Source: Batrachochytrium dendrobatidis JAM81
Taxonomy: Eukaryota; Chytridiomycota; Chytridiomycetes; Rhizophydiales
Direction of reading: 5' to 3'
DNA: 64,000 bases
Assembly: GCF_000203795.2 (NCBI RefSeq)
Contig: NW_006281099.1
Span: forward strand, 2,359,774-2,423,773
Part shown: positions 48,300 through 60,118 of the stretch, one piece after another
How positions within the stretch are numbered: position 1 is the first letter of the stretch
Layout: the number at the start of each line of letters is the position of its first letter
Notes under the pieces: generated by a model
What the model saw: only the letters and a program-made list of their open reading frames with translations
Database searches by the model: none
What the model was told of the DNA's origin: nothing
Program-made: the position numbers and the translations under genes

Positions 48300-48715
48300 A
48301 TTGTCGTATTCACAGAAAATGAAACATTGAATAAGGATGTTGAATTAGATAATAAATGATCAGTATCGTGAAATGATAATTTCCACCAAGTCTACCGAGT
48401 AATACTGTGATGTCTGAACCCAAGTTGACTAACCTTTTTTCTGATGATTAGTATGCAAACAGTTGTCTTTTTGAACTTGAGTGCAAACTTATCCGAGTTT
48501 TTTGAAAATCGTACAATGTGTGGCGGTTATGCCAAAAGTGGATAAAGTGATCATTTGATTGTATGAATCGTATGATGGACGTGTCTATTGGATCAAGAGT
48601 GTCTATTAAAGACAGTTTGTAGTAAGCATAGAAATGCTCAACGATTGTTTATTCCAAGACAATCACTGCAAGATCATTATAAAAAATGTTTCATTTTACG
48701 TGAATATGGCTTAAA
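48300..48715 (+). mobile_element. MITE-like element, copy 8
   Basis: Left end GTCGTATTCACAGAAAATGA and right end TTTCATTTTACGTGAATATG are inverted copies of each other, about 415 bp apart. The interior shares family strings (AATCGTACAATGTGTGG; CAAAAGTGGATAAAGTGAT) with copies 6 and 7 but is more diverged. It lies about 195 bp upstream of the carrier gene start. Confidence 0.7.
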
Positions 48716-48910
48716 TGAAAATGAGTCAAATATTTGGCAATCTTTGGCTTATCTTTTGGCTGAATAGATTTCAAGGCACGTGAAGTATTCAAAGCACGCT
48801 TATTTCCGAAATTGTGCTTCAACTATTTTTCAGCAACAAGCACCGACTTTGTCCAAGTGCTCTCAACAGGCCTGTTAAAAACTACAATTATCATTGCAAT
48901 TGAGTAGATA

Positions 48911-50533
48911 ATGGACGTGAAACTCACTCCTCTAGGTGATGCTACGGCTGGAACTATCGGGGCGATATTCGCCAATGTGCTGGTGTTTCCCCTGGACGTG
49001 TGAGTAGCTTTGCTCTATTGTCTGTCTTTTTTTCCATTGGACTGTCGCTACGACTAAATATGATGGAATAAACTCGCTTCATTTTGCTATCAATCCACAG
49101 TGCTTGGAATGAATGTTCATATTAAACATTCTCTTTGAAGTCGGCTGTAGTATACTCAGCAATCAACGTCCTGTATGGATTACCTTGACCGTGCCGTCTT
49201 GTAACTTGATGTGTATGAAACAAGGGAAATTTGATATGAGCTGGGAGTTTGGCTGTTTTTTAATCAATTAGAAAAGCATTAATGAATTCATTGTCAATCT
49301 AATTTTGCTAACTTGCTGTATTATCAATCCGAAACCTGTCATCCATAACTCACCATTCCCCGGTTTTGTCGTTATAGCGTAAAAACTCGTCTTCAAGTCC
49401 AGACAGACACACTCAAAGCATCCAAATCAAATCACGGTTACAAAAATGCCGTTGATGCTCTTCTCAAGATTTATAAATCAGAGGGGCTGCAAGGATTATA
49501 TGCTGGTATGGGATCGGGCTTGTTTGGCACAGTCGTATCATCATTCTCGTACTTTTACATCTATGGGCATGTTCGTGGCGAGTATCTGAAAAGAATCGGC
49601 AACAAAGAAGTGGGAACGGCAATGGAACTGGTACTTGGTGCTACTGCTGGTGCATTATGCCAGATTTTTGTATTGCCGATTGCTGTTGTGACAACAAGGT
49701 GAGAAATTGTATTGTATCGAGTGATTCTTGGTTTTGTTGCAACAGATTGCTGAACCAGTTTATTTTGAAATCGGAACAGACAACAAACTGATCCAGACTC
49801 TAAAGGGATATCGTTTATTGAAATATTTAAAACGATTGTTGCAGAGGATGGACCCCAAGGTCTTTGGAAGGGTCTTAAGGCATCGCTTGTTTTGTGCGCT
49901 AATCCGGCCATTACATATGGTGTATTTGAGCGTTTTAAATCAATCTTGATAAAACAAAAAGGAGGCAGCTCTAGTTCATTGACCACACTCGAAGTATTTG
50001 TGATTGGCGCTTTATCCAAGACACTTGCTACAATTGTGACATGTAAGCGCACTGATTGCGGGCTATTATTGATGACTGTTTGAGCCAAAAGAGTATATTG
50101 TATTTGTTTCTACTGATTGTTAATACCGAATTACACGATCGCAATGACTTTATCTAGATCCATACATTATGGCCAAGGCACGCTTGCAGTGGAAACCACC
50201 AAAGGAGGTGGATGGACTTAGTGAAAAAGACCAAGAAAAGCTTCGCTACAAAAGCTCGTTTGATGTTCTTCGCAAAGTATATCGCGAAAAGGGATTCAAA
50301 GGATGGTATACAGTAAGTTATTATCACTGTCGTGTTTATAGGTAAACGAGATATATTGAGCCTAATCGGTCATTTGTATATTCTAACAGGGCATGAGAAC
50401 TCAAATCATCAAGGCAGTGTTATGCCAGGCAATCTTGTTTTCGTCGAAACAAAGATTAGGAATCTATACTCTAATTCTTTTTTCATTCTTTAATCAAAAA
50501 CACAGTGTTCCAATCCAAATTACTCAGAAATGA
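48911..50533 (+). CDS. Mitochondrial-carrier-family protein, peroxisomal adenine nucleotide type
   Basis: Starts at ATG 48911 (MDVKLTPLGDATAGTIGAIF). The first carrier motif is split by an intron: PLDV joins VKTRLQVQT at about 49379. Repeat 1 continues LYAGMGSGLFGTVVSSFSYF. Repeat 2 begins ELVLGATAGALCQIFVLPIA with VVTTRQQ in place of the usual PxDxxKxR signature. Repeat 3 has VIGALSKTLATIVTYPYIMA and then KARLQWKPP. The final exon gives GMRTQIIKAVLCQAILF and a stop at 50533. The VVTTRQQ signature and the PYIMAKARLQ motif fit yeast Ant1 and animal PMP34 (SLC25A17), which import ATP or cofactors into peroxisomes. Substrate is inferred from family resemblance only. Confidence 0.8.
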
Positions 50534-50623
50534 ACCCCATCAAATCAAACAGTGTATCAACATGTGATATCTTTGTGAAATATGATGAGTAAAATTATTT
50601 ATATAGGCTAGTTGAAATCAATA

Positions 50624-51304
50624 CTAGTGTAGCATTTCTGCCGGAATGTTATGGTCGCCGTATACCACCAATCGATGGATGGATACAAACGGTGCGTATC
50701 CTTTGTTGATTTTCAAGCGGAGATGGCGAGTTACTTGAGCTTCCTTTGGGCTAATGGATATAGTTTGCAAAGAACCGTCTGTATCTTCAACCACTAGATA
50801 TGATAAAAAAGTATTGGTTCAACTTGTTTGATGGTTGGGCTACAGATACGATAAGGCATGGAATTACAGTACGTTTTTTAAAAACAAACTTACCTTGATC
50901 CAAAATTGTTGAAAAGTTTACTGGAAGTTCTGTGCTAGAAGAGTCGACGCTTAAATGTCCGACTACAAATTAAATATGCGAATGAATTAAGCACAGCGTC
51001 TACAACACCCAAAGCACATGCGACTCTAGATTACCTTTCATAGATACAATAATGATTTTGGAAATCATGGCAGGGTTAGCAAATGAAACGGTTATTTCTT
51101 GTGGAAATAAACCAGTGGATACCCAAAAAGTCTTGACATCTCTATATTAGAAATAAAAGTGAGTGGATATGCTTGATATAGTTTTGGTCAGACAACTCAC
51201 CCGTCAATGATGTTGCTTGAAGGATGCTTTGGATGTTCAGAAGTGGTCAAAGCAACTCTGGAGCCAAAGGATGCAAGTGCGATATTTTCAGTAGATATAG
51301 CCAT
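50624..51304 (-). CDS. IFT25 (HSPB11-like) intraflagellar transport subunit
   Basis: Four or five short exons. ATG 51304 gives MAISTENIALASFGSRVALT, then HPSSNIIDG (exon 1 to 51201). Exon 2 (51141-51035) gives TFWVSTGLFPQEITVSFANP. Further exons encode SSTELPVNFSTILDQ and VEDTDGSLQTISISPKEAQV, and the last ends FVSIHRLVVYGDHNIPAEML, stop 50624. The pattern of ENIIDG, TFWTTTGMFPQE and FASVHSV blocks is that of IFT25, a jelly-roll (F5/8C-like) fold that pairs with IFT27 in IFT-B. The presence of this gene implies a flagellated life stage. Length (about 150 residues) fits the family. Confidence 0.8.
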
Positions 51305-51384
51305 TGTAGTTTAGACACGGAGTGGTTTATAGGTTTTGATGATTCTAATCGTTGATGCAAAGTGAATAAACGCGACTGAATTCA

Positions 51385-51896
51385 CCGCCGTATTCATAAA
51401 AATGGAACACTAAATCAAAGCGTCTGTATAATGGAACAGCCAGTTTTGTGAAATGATTGGTGTCAGTTTACTGGACAATATTGTGACCTAGACTCTTTAA
51501 AGTTGATTCATCTTTGTGTTTATTTTGTATAACTGAACGAGTATTAACATGACAGTTTCAGTGCATCCAACATCTTTGAAGCTTGCTCAATATGCAAACT
51601 GGACACTGGATGATTAGCATAAAAGCAACAGTCGCATCCTTAAACTAGAACGCAAGCATATCTGAGATTTTGGATTACAGCAAAATGGAGTTTAATTGAC
51701 AGCAGTCGAGTTCAATATCTGGATTACAATGAATCTTAAAATCATACAATGCATGACAGTCAAAGGAGGAGAAAAGAAGAGTTTTGACTGTTTATTAGAT
51801 TGCGAGTCTATTCAAGCCAGTTTAAGCACAAACATCCAGTTTATTCCAAAAAATCACTGCAACCAGAAAAGTTTCATTTTGCGTGAACACGGCTGC
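51385..51896 (+). mobile_element. MITE-like element, copy 9
   Basis: Left end CCGCCGTATTCATAAAAATG and right end TTTTGCGTGAACACGGCTG. About 510 bp. The interior carries CTAGAACGCAAGCATATC and GATTACAGCAAAATGGAGTT, shared with copies 6, 7 and 10. It fills most of the space between the divergent IFT25 and RGP1 genes, starting 81 bp from the IFT25 start codon. Confidence 0.8.
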
Positions 51897-52141
51897 AAAC
51901 AGAAATTACTAGGCTCGCCTTGATTAATCTGGTGAAACCAACAGTTGGAGTATAGGCTCTACTTGCAACCCATCATCCGAGTTGGACAGTTTAATTTGTT
52001 TAAACTGAATTCAATTCAAGATTCATTCAATATACAGCTCAATTCTAATAACATCAACTTTTATTACGATACACTGGCAGCCATCCGGTGTGGATTGTGA
52101 AACCTGCAGCAATACCTAAGCTAATTATAATTATACCACTC

Positions 52142-55100
52142 ATGGTCGTTGTACTCTCAGCATCTCTTCCGCAGGACGGTGTCTGCTTTGCTGGAGAAAA
52201 GTTTGTGTGTGTGCTGACATTCACCAACTCTGTGCAGCAGCCTGACTCTTCATCCAGCAGTCATCAGTTTCCACGGCATCCTGAGCAAACAAACGACGGT
52301 CATCACTATAAGCAGTCATTTCTTCCGGATAGAAAGTCTGGAAGCCTTAAACGGAATACCCGGCCAAACAGTAGACAGATTCTCCCATTTCCTACTGACC
52401 ATAGTGCCTCGACTGTTCCTGCTAATGGATTTGGCGAGTTGCACACTGCTCAAGATCAAAAGTATTTCGAGTCTCAGGTGATTGAAAAAACCAATGCACT
52501 TGCCATTAGGTCAGGCTCGCCTATTAATTCAAGTCAGGAACGATCTGTAAAAATATCAACTCCTACCGGGGCTACAGAGCAGTCGTCTGCATTGCCAGAT
52601 CACTATACTGCAAGTACACCTTTATTTATATCCACTGCTAGGCAAGATGCAGATTACAAGCGATTGCATTCTGCTCGTTCTTTGGATACATCAGTTGGTA
52701 ATCCATCTAAAAATATGGCGGCTTCACCAGTAACGCTGAATGATCGTCCAGCTAGCATTACAGAAAGTGGTATTGGTTCTGCATTTCGCTTGATTGCAGG
52801 AACTTTGTTTGGGACTGGCTTAAATGCTGATTCTGCTGCAACAAAACCGTCTGTGGCTTTGGAATCCAAACTGGACAATCATCCAGAAAACACATATCAG
52901 TACGAGCAAGAAACTGAAATGCTTCAACGGCAACGACAACGACAGGCATCTGAACAACTCGAAGATTTAGATTCGCTTGCCACATCACACTATACATTCA
53001 AAAACATTTTAAATATGCGAGGTGAAGCCATTCCAGAAGGCATATCGCGCGAGACTTCTTTTACGCGTCTACCACACTCTGTTTCGCAGACATCAGACTT
53101 TGCATCGCCAGGAGTCGTAGAGTATCTATCTCCTGTTTTTTCGCCTGTATCAGCCCAGAGTAGTGATACTATACAAGGTCCATGGCAGCGAGGCCAAACT
53201 AACGCAACAAATAGCGTCGTTGGTAGTAGACGCAATAGCTTTTCAAATCTTGCCTCACCTATTGATGAATCAGTCACCAAGAATGAATTGGATGAAAATG
53301 GCCAAGTTTCTGAACTGGGAGGAAAACTTCAACTTTATTCCAGTAAAACCAACATTCATCAGCCAAATCCTTCTAGAAGGCAATCGCATATTCATTCACA
53401 TTCCGTAGATGATTTAGAGTTTGCATCGCCTCGATTACAAGATGAGATGATTCGGATGGGATCTACTATCAACCATGGTTCTACACTTTCTCCAATTAGT
53501 GATAGATCTACTCATTTCGAGGGCTCGACTGTGCCTGCTATTTTGCCGCATTTGAAAACTGCTTCGATGCAGATGAAGCGATGCAACACTGAGCCCACGC
53601 GAGTTGCAGGTGTCAATGAAGACATTGCTTGGGCGTTTGCACAAATGACTGGAGAGTTTACTGTTGACACAACATATGTAAAGACAAGCTTGTTTAACTC
53701 ATTGAGACAAAAGGTGATGTACCGAGCTGCAGGAAGTCCAAGTGGCCATGGATCTCAGGGTGGTGGCGGTTCTCTTGGAATATCTGCATCTACTCCAACA
53801 ACTGTAAATCGAAATGGTAGCTAAGAAACAGTTGCCAAGTAAACTCTGCAATTAAAGAATTGAACTGACTCTTGTGTGAACTATATTTATGTATATGCAG
53901 AAACACAACCACTTCCACTTTACAGTACTCCGCCATCTATTTTATTTTGTGACATGTCATTAGCTCCAGGAGAAAGCAAATCTTGTATGTAGTTGGATTA
54001 GCTTGTTTGCTTTGTAGTTTGCTATGTTGACTATTATAATGATTGTTTTTGTACTTTAGATAAATATGAGATTTTCATACCATCAGTTCTTCCTCCATCA
54101 CACCGTGGCAAAGTAATCCGGTTCAACTATAAGCTGATTGTTGGCATTCAACGTAGTGGAAAAATTCGACAATCCCAAATCATTTCGATTCCTTTTCGCT
54201 TGTTTAATCGTACAAATTGTAAATCAATGCCTTTAAACTGGATTCGTATTGATTGTGTGTAATTTTTGATACTGACCAATACGTGAATTTAAATCTTATT
54301 AATATGCTATATTTAGCCGATGGGACGCGACCAATATACGAAATCATGAACCCAGTTATTATCAACAAGGATGAATCGGTGGTTACTCCGTTACAAACGT
54401 GGTCTAAATTGGCCGTATTTGCCCCTCTTACTCCAGGTAACTACACTGGTAATAGTGTGTCATGTTGTAAGCATTTCTAGTCGTTTTGACACTTGCTGAT
54501 TTATGTTGTAGAAGTGCCAATGAGTGCATTTTACCAACCCGAATCATCAAGAGCTACGTCCTTGACAGACTTTGAAGAATACACTACTTCCATGAACAAT
54601 ATAATGTGTGTATGTCAGACATCAAAAAAAGGTGAGTCTTTATTGCAGTGTAACTCGCTGTTCAATTTTGATCCAGCCATGCACTAATGAACTTGAATTT
54701 TTAGTGTCGTATGACATTTGTAAGAATAATGAGCATGTAGCACAGTTGACTCTTTCTCGTATCTCGTACCGTCTTGGTGAAACCATTACAATCATTTTTA
54801 ATTTTTCAAATGGGTCAATACCATGTTTACAGGTGCGATGAACATATTAGCAGTAATGTTGATACGACTCGGTAGTATTCCCATTTTTACTGACAAATGT
54901 GTGTAAATATATACTAGGCGTCTGTATTTTTGGAAAGTGTTGAGACGGTTGATCCAACATTCTCATTAAAACAAAAGCATTCTACTGTTGCTTACACACG
55001 ACGATGTCATGCCGAGTTACATCGTAGCACATTGAACTCACGACGCCTAGTGTTATCCGTAGCCATTCCTCCTACTGCCACTGCAGATTTTCAAACTACT

Positions 55101-55406
55101 GCAGGTAGCGTGATTCAATCATTTGGATGTTTATGACTTGCACAATGAGTTATGGTGTACATGTTTGGATTGCTGAATGGTTTGGGTTTGTTTTTAGTGT
55201 CAATGCAGTGGAGTCTCAGACTTGAATTCGTCACTGGTGTTGCAGGGCAACTCCAGCGTAATCACTTTGCATTGGATGAAGGATTTCAACATTATCATGG
55301 AGCTGAACGGGTCGAAGTCGAGCCATTCGATTGCATGATCCCACTCAAGTTGTTTGGAGGCATGCGCGCACTAAAACGTACCAACAAAACATATACATTT
55401 ACGTGA
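52142..55406 (+). CDS. RGP1: RGP1-like subunit of the Ric1-Rgp1 Rab6/Ypt6 exchange factor
   Basis: ATG 52142 (MVVVLSASLPQDGVCFAGEK, then FVCVLTFTNS) was chosen because this is where family members start. A large first exon inserts about 450 low-complexity Ser-rich residues before EDIAWAFAQMTGEFTVDTTY, SLFNSLRQKVMYR, the conserved block that usually follows the start closely. Later exons give PLYSTPPSILFCDMSLAPGE, VLPPSHRGKVIRFNYKLIVG, VAQLTLSRISYRLGETITII, VSVQWSLRLEFVTG and EPFDCMIPLKLFGG, ending at 55406. Arrestin-like fold; with Ric1 it activates Ypt6/Rab6 at the Golgi. The long Ser-rich insertion makes this protein much larger than animal RGP1. Most internal exon joins are short and phase-consistent. 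Confidence 0.85.
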
Positions 55407-55428
55407 CTTGGAATAAACCTTTTATTTG

Positions 55429-55460
55429 AAAATGTATTATTTTGTTCGTGAATAGCTTTA
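55429..55460 (-). mobile_element. Isolated, degenerate MITE terminus
   Basis: TTTTGTTCGTGAATAGCTTTA resembles the right end of the element family (TTTTACGTGAATACGGCTGTA). No partner end was found, and the RGP1 coding sequence ends 23 bp away. A fragment or a coincidence. Confidence 0.3.
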
Positions 55461-55533
55461 AACGCTAATGCACAACATCACTTTGAGCAAGCATACCATA
55501 CAAATGTAGGCCAGTGTCGGATAAAAGCATGAA

Positions 55534-57961
55534 TCACAGATTATGTTGAGCATGGATATGACGCTCCGTTTCTATTGAGTGCTCTTCAATCTTGGTATAG
55601 TTTCCTGGTTTCCATCTGTAAACAATAGAGAAATTGATGAGTAAAGTTGTAGAACCCTACAACAAAAGCAGTACAGTTTAAAAAGCTTACCCATTGAGAT
55701 CCTGGGTAACTTTAGCAAGATCCAAATTAAGATTCTTGATGATAAAATTGCCAATATCAGTGTTTTCATGGTTTCCAAATAGATCTTTCGAGTTGGCACC
55801 ATATGCGTATAGATTGACGTCTACAGCAGAATGTCCGTGAGTTGACCTTTAAAAACAGAAATCAAAAGTAGTTGGTTACCACAACTATTGATTTAGAAAT
55901 CAAATTAAACAATGCACAAACTGTACCATCCAAGACCGGCCCAGCTGCTCACAATACCACCAACTTTGTACTCCATCTGATCAGATGGCTGTGACGTATT
56001 AGACAGATAGTTAACATCAGAAGGATCAGGATCAGTGTTGTTGAGCCACTTGGGGAATACAGTGTTTTTGATAAAGTTGGTAGCATCGGCACCAGAGTAT
56101 TGTTTAATTTGACGAACAATATACTCAGCAGAGCGTTTTACACCTGTGATGGCTTCTGGAAACCATGCATAGATTGGATACATGGGACCAAGCTGATATC
56201 CAACGGAAAGACCACCCGTTTCATGATCAGAAGTGGAAATTAGAATGGTATCAGGATGATCATCAACAAACTTTTTTACAGCACTAATGGCTGTATTGTA
56301 TTGCAAGATTTCTCCAATATGGGCGGATGGATCGTTGCTATGAATATATCAAAAATCAAACGGTATTCAAATAAAACAATTACTTAGTATCCACACAAGT
56401 TTATCTGCCAGTATGATTAGGCAAGCCAATACATACGTATGCGCGGCCATATCGATGCGGCTGCCTTCAATCATGAGAAAAAAGCCAGTGTTTTTTTCCA
56501 AACTAGCTTTGTTGAGCAAATCAAGGGCTTTCAAACTCATGCTGGTAAGAGAAGGCTCGACGGCGTCGTCACGATCAATGTCATAGGACATATGGTCCAA
56601 AGTAAACAAGTTTAGCAATGGAAGAGTGCTATATTGTAATTTTTTACAATAATATGGTTAGATTGTATGAATGAAGCACCTTACAAAAGCATGGCACTGA
56701 CCTTTTTTCAAAGAAAATCTGATCAAAGTAGTTTTTTCCAACACCGACATTCCAGCCAAGATTACGTGCTTGTTCCATTACATCGATACCATCGGTACGA
56801 CAGCTTTCTGCTGTAGAATTAGGAAGAAAATGGCATAATCCACCTCCAAACATTAGATCAACACGACGACCCAGTTTATAGTCGCCCAGTTGCTGAAGTG
56901 CAATTTGATCTTCATCATTTCGGCTACCCACATGGGCAGAAAACGCGGCAGGAGTAGCTGAGTATCCAAGTTTGAGTCGCATTGTAAACATGACAAATGT
57001 TGAGATTTAAAAAAGATACTGCATATAGAGCACATCAATGAGTTTACCATGAGTAATACGGGAAGTAGCGACAAGGCCCGTAAACATGCCACGATCTTTG
57101 GCAGCCTCTAGCACTGTACCACATGGAATACCATTGGAATTAACACCAATGGCTCCATTGTAGGTTTTGAGAGCACAAGAAAAAGCAGTTGCTCCAGCAG
57201 CTGAATCGGTTACAAAACTAGACGAACTGCGTGTGCGTGAAGAGCCAACTATAAAATGGATTGAAGCAGCCAAATCTCGTTAAAAAACAGCAACTAAAAT
57301 GTAATACAAGAATCTGAAACAGTGAATTAGCATTTCAAGGTTTACCGAGAATAGTGTCCAATGGCAGCTGAGTGCCAACAGGCAGGTTGTTGAGGTACTG
57401 ATTGTAGTTGCGAGCCAAAGTCTGTGAAGCTGGACCAAACCCTGAAAATGAAAGCAACAATACATGGTCAGTTGCACAATGGAAGCTTGTTGTCATAGCA
57501 TAACAGTAACTTGCCATCTGATATCATCATAATAACATTACGAACTGGTACTTTGTGCATCCGTCCTGTAGCAATATAAATACAAGAAGCAGCTGGTTAA
57601 CACATTTGAAGAGCGTTGCAGCAAGCATCCAATACACAGGATTGGCAAGCCGACCAATACAATTAAATGAAAATTAATCAAAACATCACATACGCAAACG
57701 AGTATGCAGCGAGCCCAAATACCATCCAGCAGCAGTAATAACAGCGACAGTTACTAAACATGCGCTCATACACAGTAGGAAAATATAACCCTTGTTGCGC
57801 TTGCGGTATTGCAAACGAATTCCCAAGACTGACACCGTTGCAAGCTGGTCTGATGGATTCTTGGCAGCTTCATAGGGCAACGCAGGAGGTAGAAACGGAG
57901 CTCCTTCTAGGTCGTTTGGGCTGAGATCAGCGGCAGGAGAGTTGATTGTTTTTGTATTCAT
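55534..57961 (-). CDS. PHO8: Vacuolar-type alkaline phosphatase (PHO8-like)
   Basis: ATG 57961 opens a short cytosolic tail, then one membrane anchor (GYIFLLCMSACLVTVAVITA, then AGWYLGSL), the type II topology of yeast Pho8. Exons then give VPVRNVIMMISDG (first metal Asp), SSSSFVTDSAAGATAFSCAL (nucleophile Ser in DSA), DLMFGGGLCHFLPN, GFFLMIEGSRIDMAAHT, TILISTSDHETGGLSVGYQL (metal-binding DHE) and STHGHSAVDVNLYAYG (late metal His). The protein ends HIHAQHNL at 55534. All key residues of the binuclear zinc/magnesium phosphatase are visible. In yeast the enzyme is processed in the vacuole and hydrolyses phosphomonoesters; its gene responds to phosphate. About nine exons. Confidence 0.9.
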
Positions 57962-58004
57962 TGCTTGACAATGGATTACTTCTTCACGTCAAATGTAACC
58001 TAAA

Positions 58005-58392
58005 TAAGGGTGCTAAAATACGTAAATAATCTCATGAAATGATTGGTGCCAAATTGACTGGACCAAACTTTTCTGAGCTTGATTTGCTAATCGTCGTGCT
58101 CATTTCTGTATAACGAAACAAACGTTTGCATTACAGTCCATTACACACTTGTTTAATTCTCTCTCATTTAAACTCATGACATTAGCATGGAAACAACTGT
58201 TGCTTTCTTGAACTAGAAACGCGGATGTATGAGATTTTAGAATACGAGTAGAATCTGATTATGTGCGTTATACAATAGATGTGTCTGGACACTAAAGGTT
58301 CTTTATTGTCCTAGTAGGAAATCAAATATTCAACCACTATTACAAAGCAATCGCTGCAAAATACAAATATTCCGCTCACATGAATGCGGCTG
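58005..58392 (+). mobile_element. MITE-like element, copy 10
   Basis: The interior strings TGAAATGATTGGTGCCAAAT and GAACTAGAAACGCGGATGTA match copies 9 and 6/7. The right end ATTCCGCTCACATGAATGCG plus GCTG is degenerate, and the left end (AAAATACGTAAATAATC) is poorly preserved. It starts about 45 bp upstream of the PHO8 start codon. Confidence 0.7.
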
Positions 58393-58608
58393 TGAAAATA
58401 GTCGATCCAATTACAATTTGCCATCAAATGGATCGCTTGCTAACCACCAACTCAGTTACAAACCAATGAAACTTGATTGTGTTTTTATTCAAGTGCTAAT
58501 AAGCACTCATAGAAATAAAAGTAATCTTAAAATCACTGGTGCTGTCAAGTCGATATTTTCAATAGATCAGAATGTGTGTGTATGCTATGTAGATATAGGC
58601 AATGTCGC

Positions 58609-59037
58609 TCAGTATTCCTGAGATTGAGACCCAGCAATATCGCCAGGCTTTCCACCCTTGACCTTCTTGGGAAGTAGAACGTTGTGGATGTTGGGCAAGA
58701 CACCTCCTTGTGCAATGGTAACAGCACCGAGAAGTTTGTTGAGTTCCTCATCGTTACGGATGGCCAGTTGCAAGTGACGGGGGATAATACGAGTCTTTTT
58801 GTTATCACGGGCAGCATTGCCAGCCAACTCGAGAATTTCAGCTGCAAGGTATTCAAGAACTGCTGCAAGGTAGACGGGAGCACCAGCACCAACACGTTGA
58901 GCATAGTTTCCTTTGCGAAGAAGACGGTGAACACGACCTACAGGAAACTGGAGACCTGCTCGCTGAGAGCGGGATTTGGCACCGCCAGAAACCATCTTGG
59001 ATTTGTCACTGCTAGATTTTCCTTTTCCTCCGGCCAT
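58609..59037 (-). CDS. Histone H2A (H2A.X-type C-terminus)
   Basis: Intronless, 142 residues, ATG 59037. A basic tail ([20 protein letters not shown]) leads into the canonical fold: [60 protein letters not shown] and [20 protein letters not shown]. The last residues, SQEY, are the SQ(E/D)-aromatic motif phosphorylated by ATM/ATR-type kinases at DNA breaks, so this single protein can serve as H2A and H2A.X, as in other fungi. It is transcribed away from H2B across a 229-bp shared promoter. Confidence 0.97.
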   Translation of the reverse strand: MAGGKGKSSSDKSKMVSGGAKSRSQRAGLQFPVGRVHRLLRKGNYAQRVGAGAPVYLAAVLEYLAAEILELAGNAARDNKKTRIIPRHLQLAIRNDEELNKLLGAVTIAQGGVLPNIHNVLLPKKVKGGKPGDIAGSQSQEY

Positions 59038-59266
59038 AGTTGATATTCAAAGTTAGATGCAGATTGCTGACGAGGAATTGCAGTCCTTTATAACAGTGAG
59101 TTTGGTGAATCTGCACAATCGAATCCAGCAACACATCACGTGTCACACCCTTGAATCAAGCAGTTTGATTGGCTGGATTCCAGAGTCTTGTTTGCCAGCG
59201 AAATCCAAAAACTATTTAATTGCACCATCTTTCCGTCAGTCAACAGCAAATCTATTCTATTCAAAC
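59038..59266. promoter_or_regulatory. Shared divergent promoter of the H2A/H2B pair
   Basis: 229 bp between the two start codons. It contains TTGATTGGCTGG (an inverted CCAAT box) near 59164, a TTTATAACAG stretch near 59089 on the H2A side and an AACTATTTAATTG stretch near 59208 on the H2B side that could be TATA-like. The H2B frame happens to be open upstream through most of this region. Confidence 0.55.
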
Positions 59267-59683
59267 ATGCCTCCAAAGGACGTTACCACCACTGCTGCTG
59301 CTCCCACTGCTGTCCCTGCTGCAAAGAAACCCGCTGGCAAGGCTCCCGTAAAAACTGCCGAAAAGAAAACAAAAGATGCTACAAAGTCTAAAAAGAAGAC
59401 CAGGAAGGAAACCTACTCCACTTATATCTACAAGGTTCTCAAACAGGTCCATCCTGACACGGGTATCTCCAACAAAGCCATGTCCATCATGAACTCGTTT
59501 GTCAATGACATCTTTGAGCGTATTGCTGGCGAAGCCTCCAAACTTGCTTCTTACAACAAGCGATCTACCATTTCATCTCGTGAAGTCCAGACTTCTGTTC
59601 GTTTGATTCTTCCTGGTGAACTTGCCAAGCATGCCGTCTCTGAAGGAACAAAGGCTGTCACAAAGTACCAGTCCTCGAAATAA
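59267..59683 (+). CDS. Histone H2B
   Basis: Intronless, 138 residues. ATG 59267 ([20 protein letters not shown]) is chosen over the longer open frame because MPPK-type starts are standard and the upstream sequence is promoter. The Ala/Lys-rich tail is followed by the histone fold: [60 protein letters not shown] and [20 protein letters not shown]. It ends SSK. Codon use is more C-ending than in its neighbours (GCC, AAG, TCC), typical of highly expressed genes. Confidence 0.97.
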   Translation: MPPKDVTTTAAAPTAVPAAKKPAGKAPVKTAEKKTKDATKSKKKTRKETYSTYIYKVLKQVHPDTGISNKAMSIMNSFVNDIFERIAGEASKLASYNKRSTISSREVQTSVRLILPGELAKHAVSEGTKAVTKYQSSK

Positions 59684-60118
59684 GCTCATTGCTATTTTAT
59701 ACATTCGAGGTCCGACAACACTGCCTTATTTTCCCTTCTGTGTCTGTTGACATTGTAGATATACAACCCTCACAAGAAACCTCTTGTCTTGTTGTTTCCC
59801 TAAAAAATTCGGGACATCTTTGACATTTCACTAAATAAAATCAACTTCATGTCAATTAATACTACTTGGTTTGTTTGATAGTGTAAATGCGTTTCAATTT
59901 ATGTCTGCACAAATCTCATGTTCTGGCATTCAAGTTTATTTTAGTAGATAAACCTCGCTGAAAAAGGTGCACGTAAAGAAACACGGATTTTATCTCGTCA
60001 TGGCATGCTTGTGAATGAAATTGTAGACTAGAGCATACGCAAAGATATGCATCTGACTGGTTTCAGCTATTCTATTTGACAACTCCAAACCATTATACCA
60101 AACTGCTAAAACCCTATT
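59684..60118. other. Intergenic, no gene seen
   Basis: 3' region of H2B and of the copper transporter gene. Pyrimidine-rich after H2B. No open frame, and no histone-type stem-loop that I could identify. Confidence 0.5.

Noticed and set aside
59057..59266. N-terminal extension of H2B by 70 residues
   Set aside because: The upstream frame is open by chance through the shared histone promoter; MPPK is the standard start.
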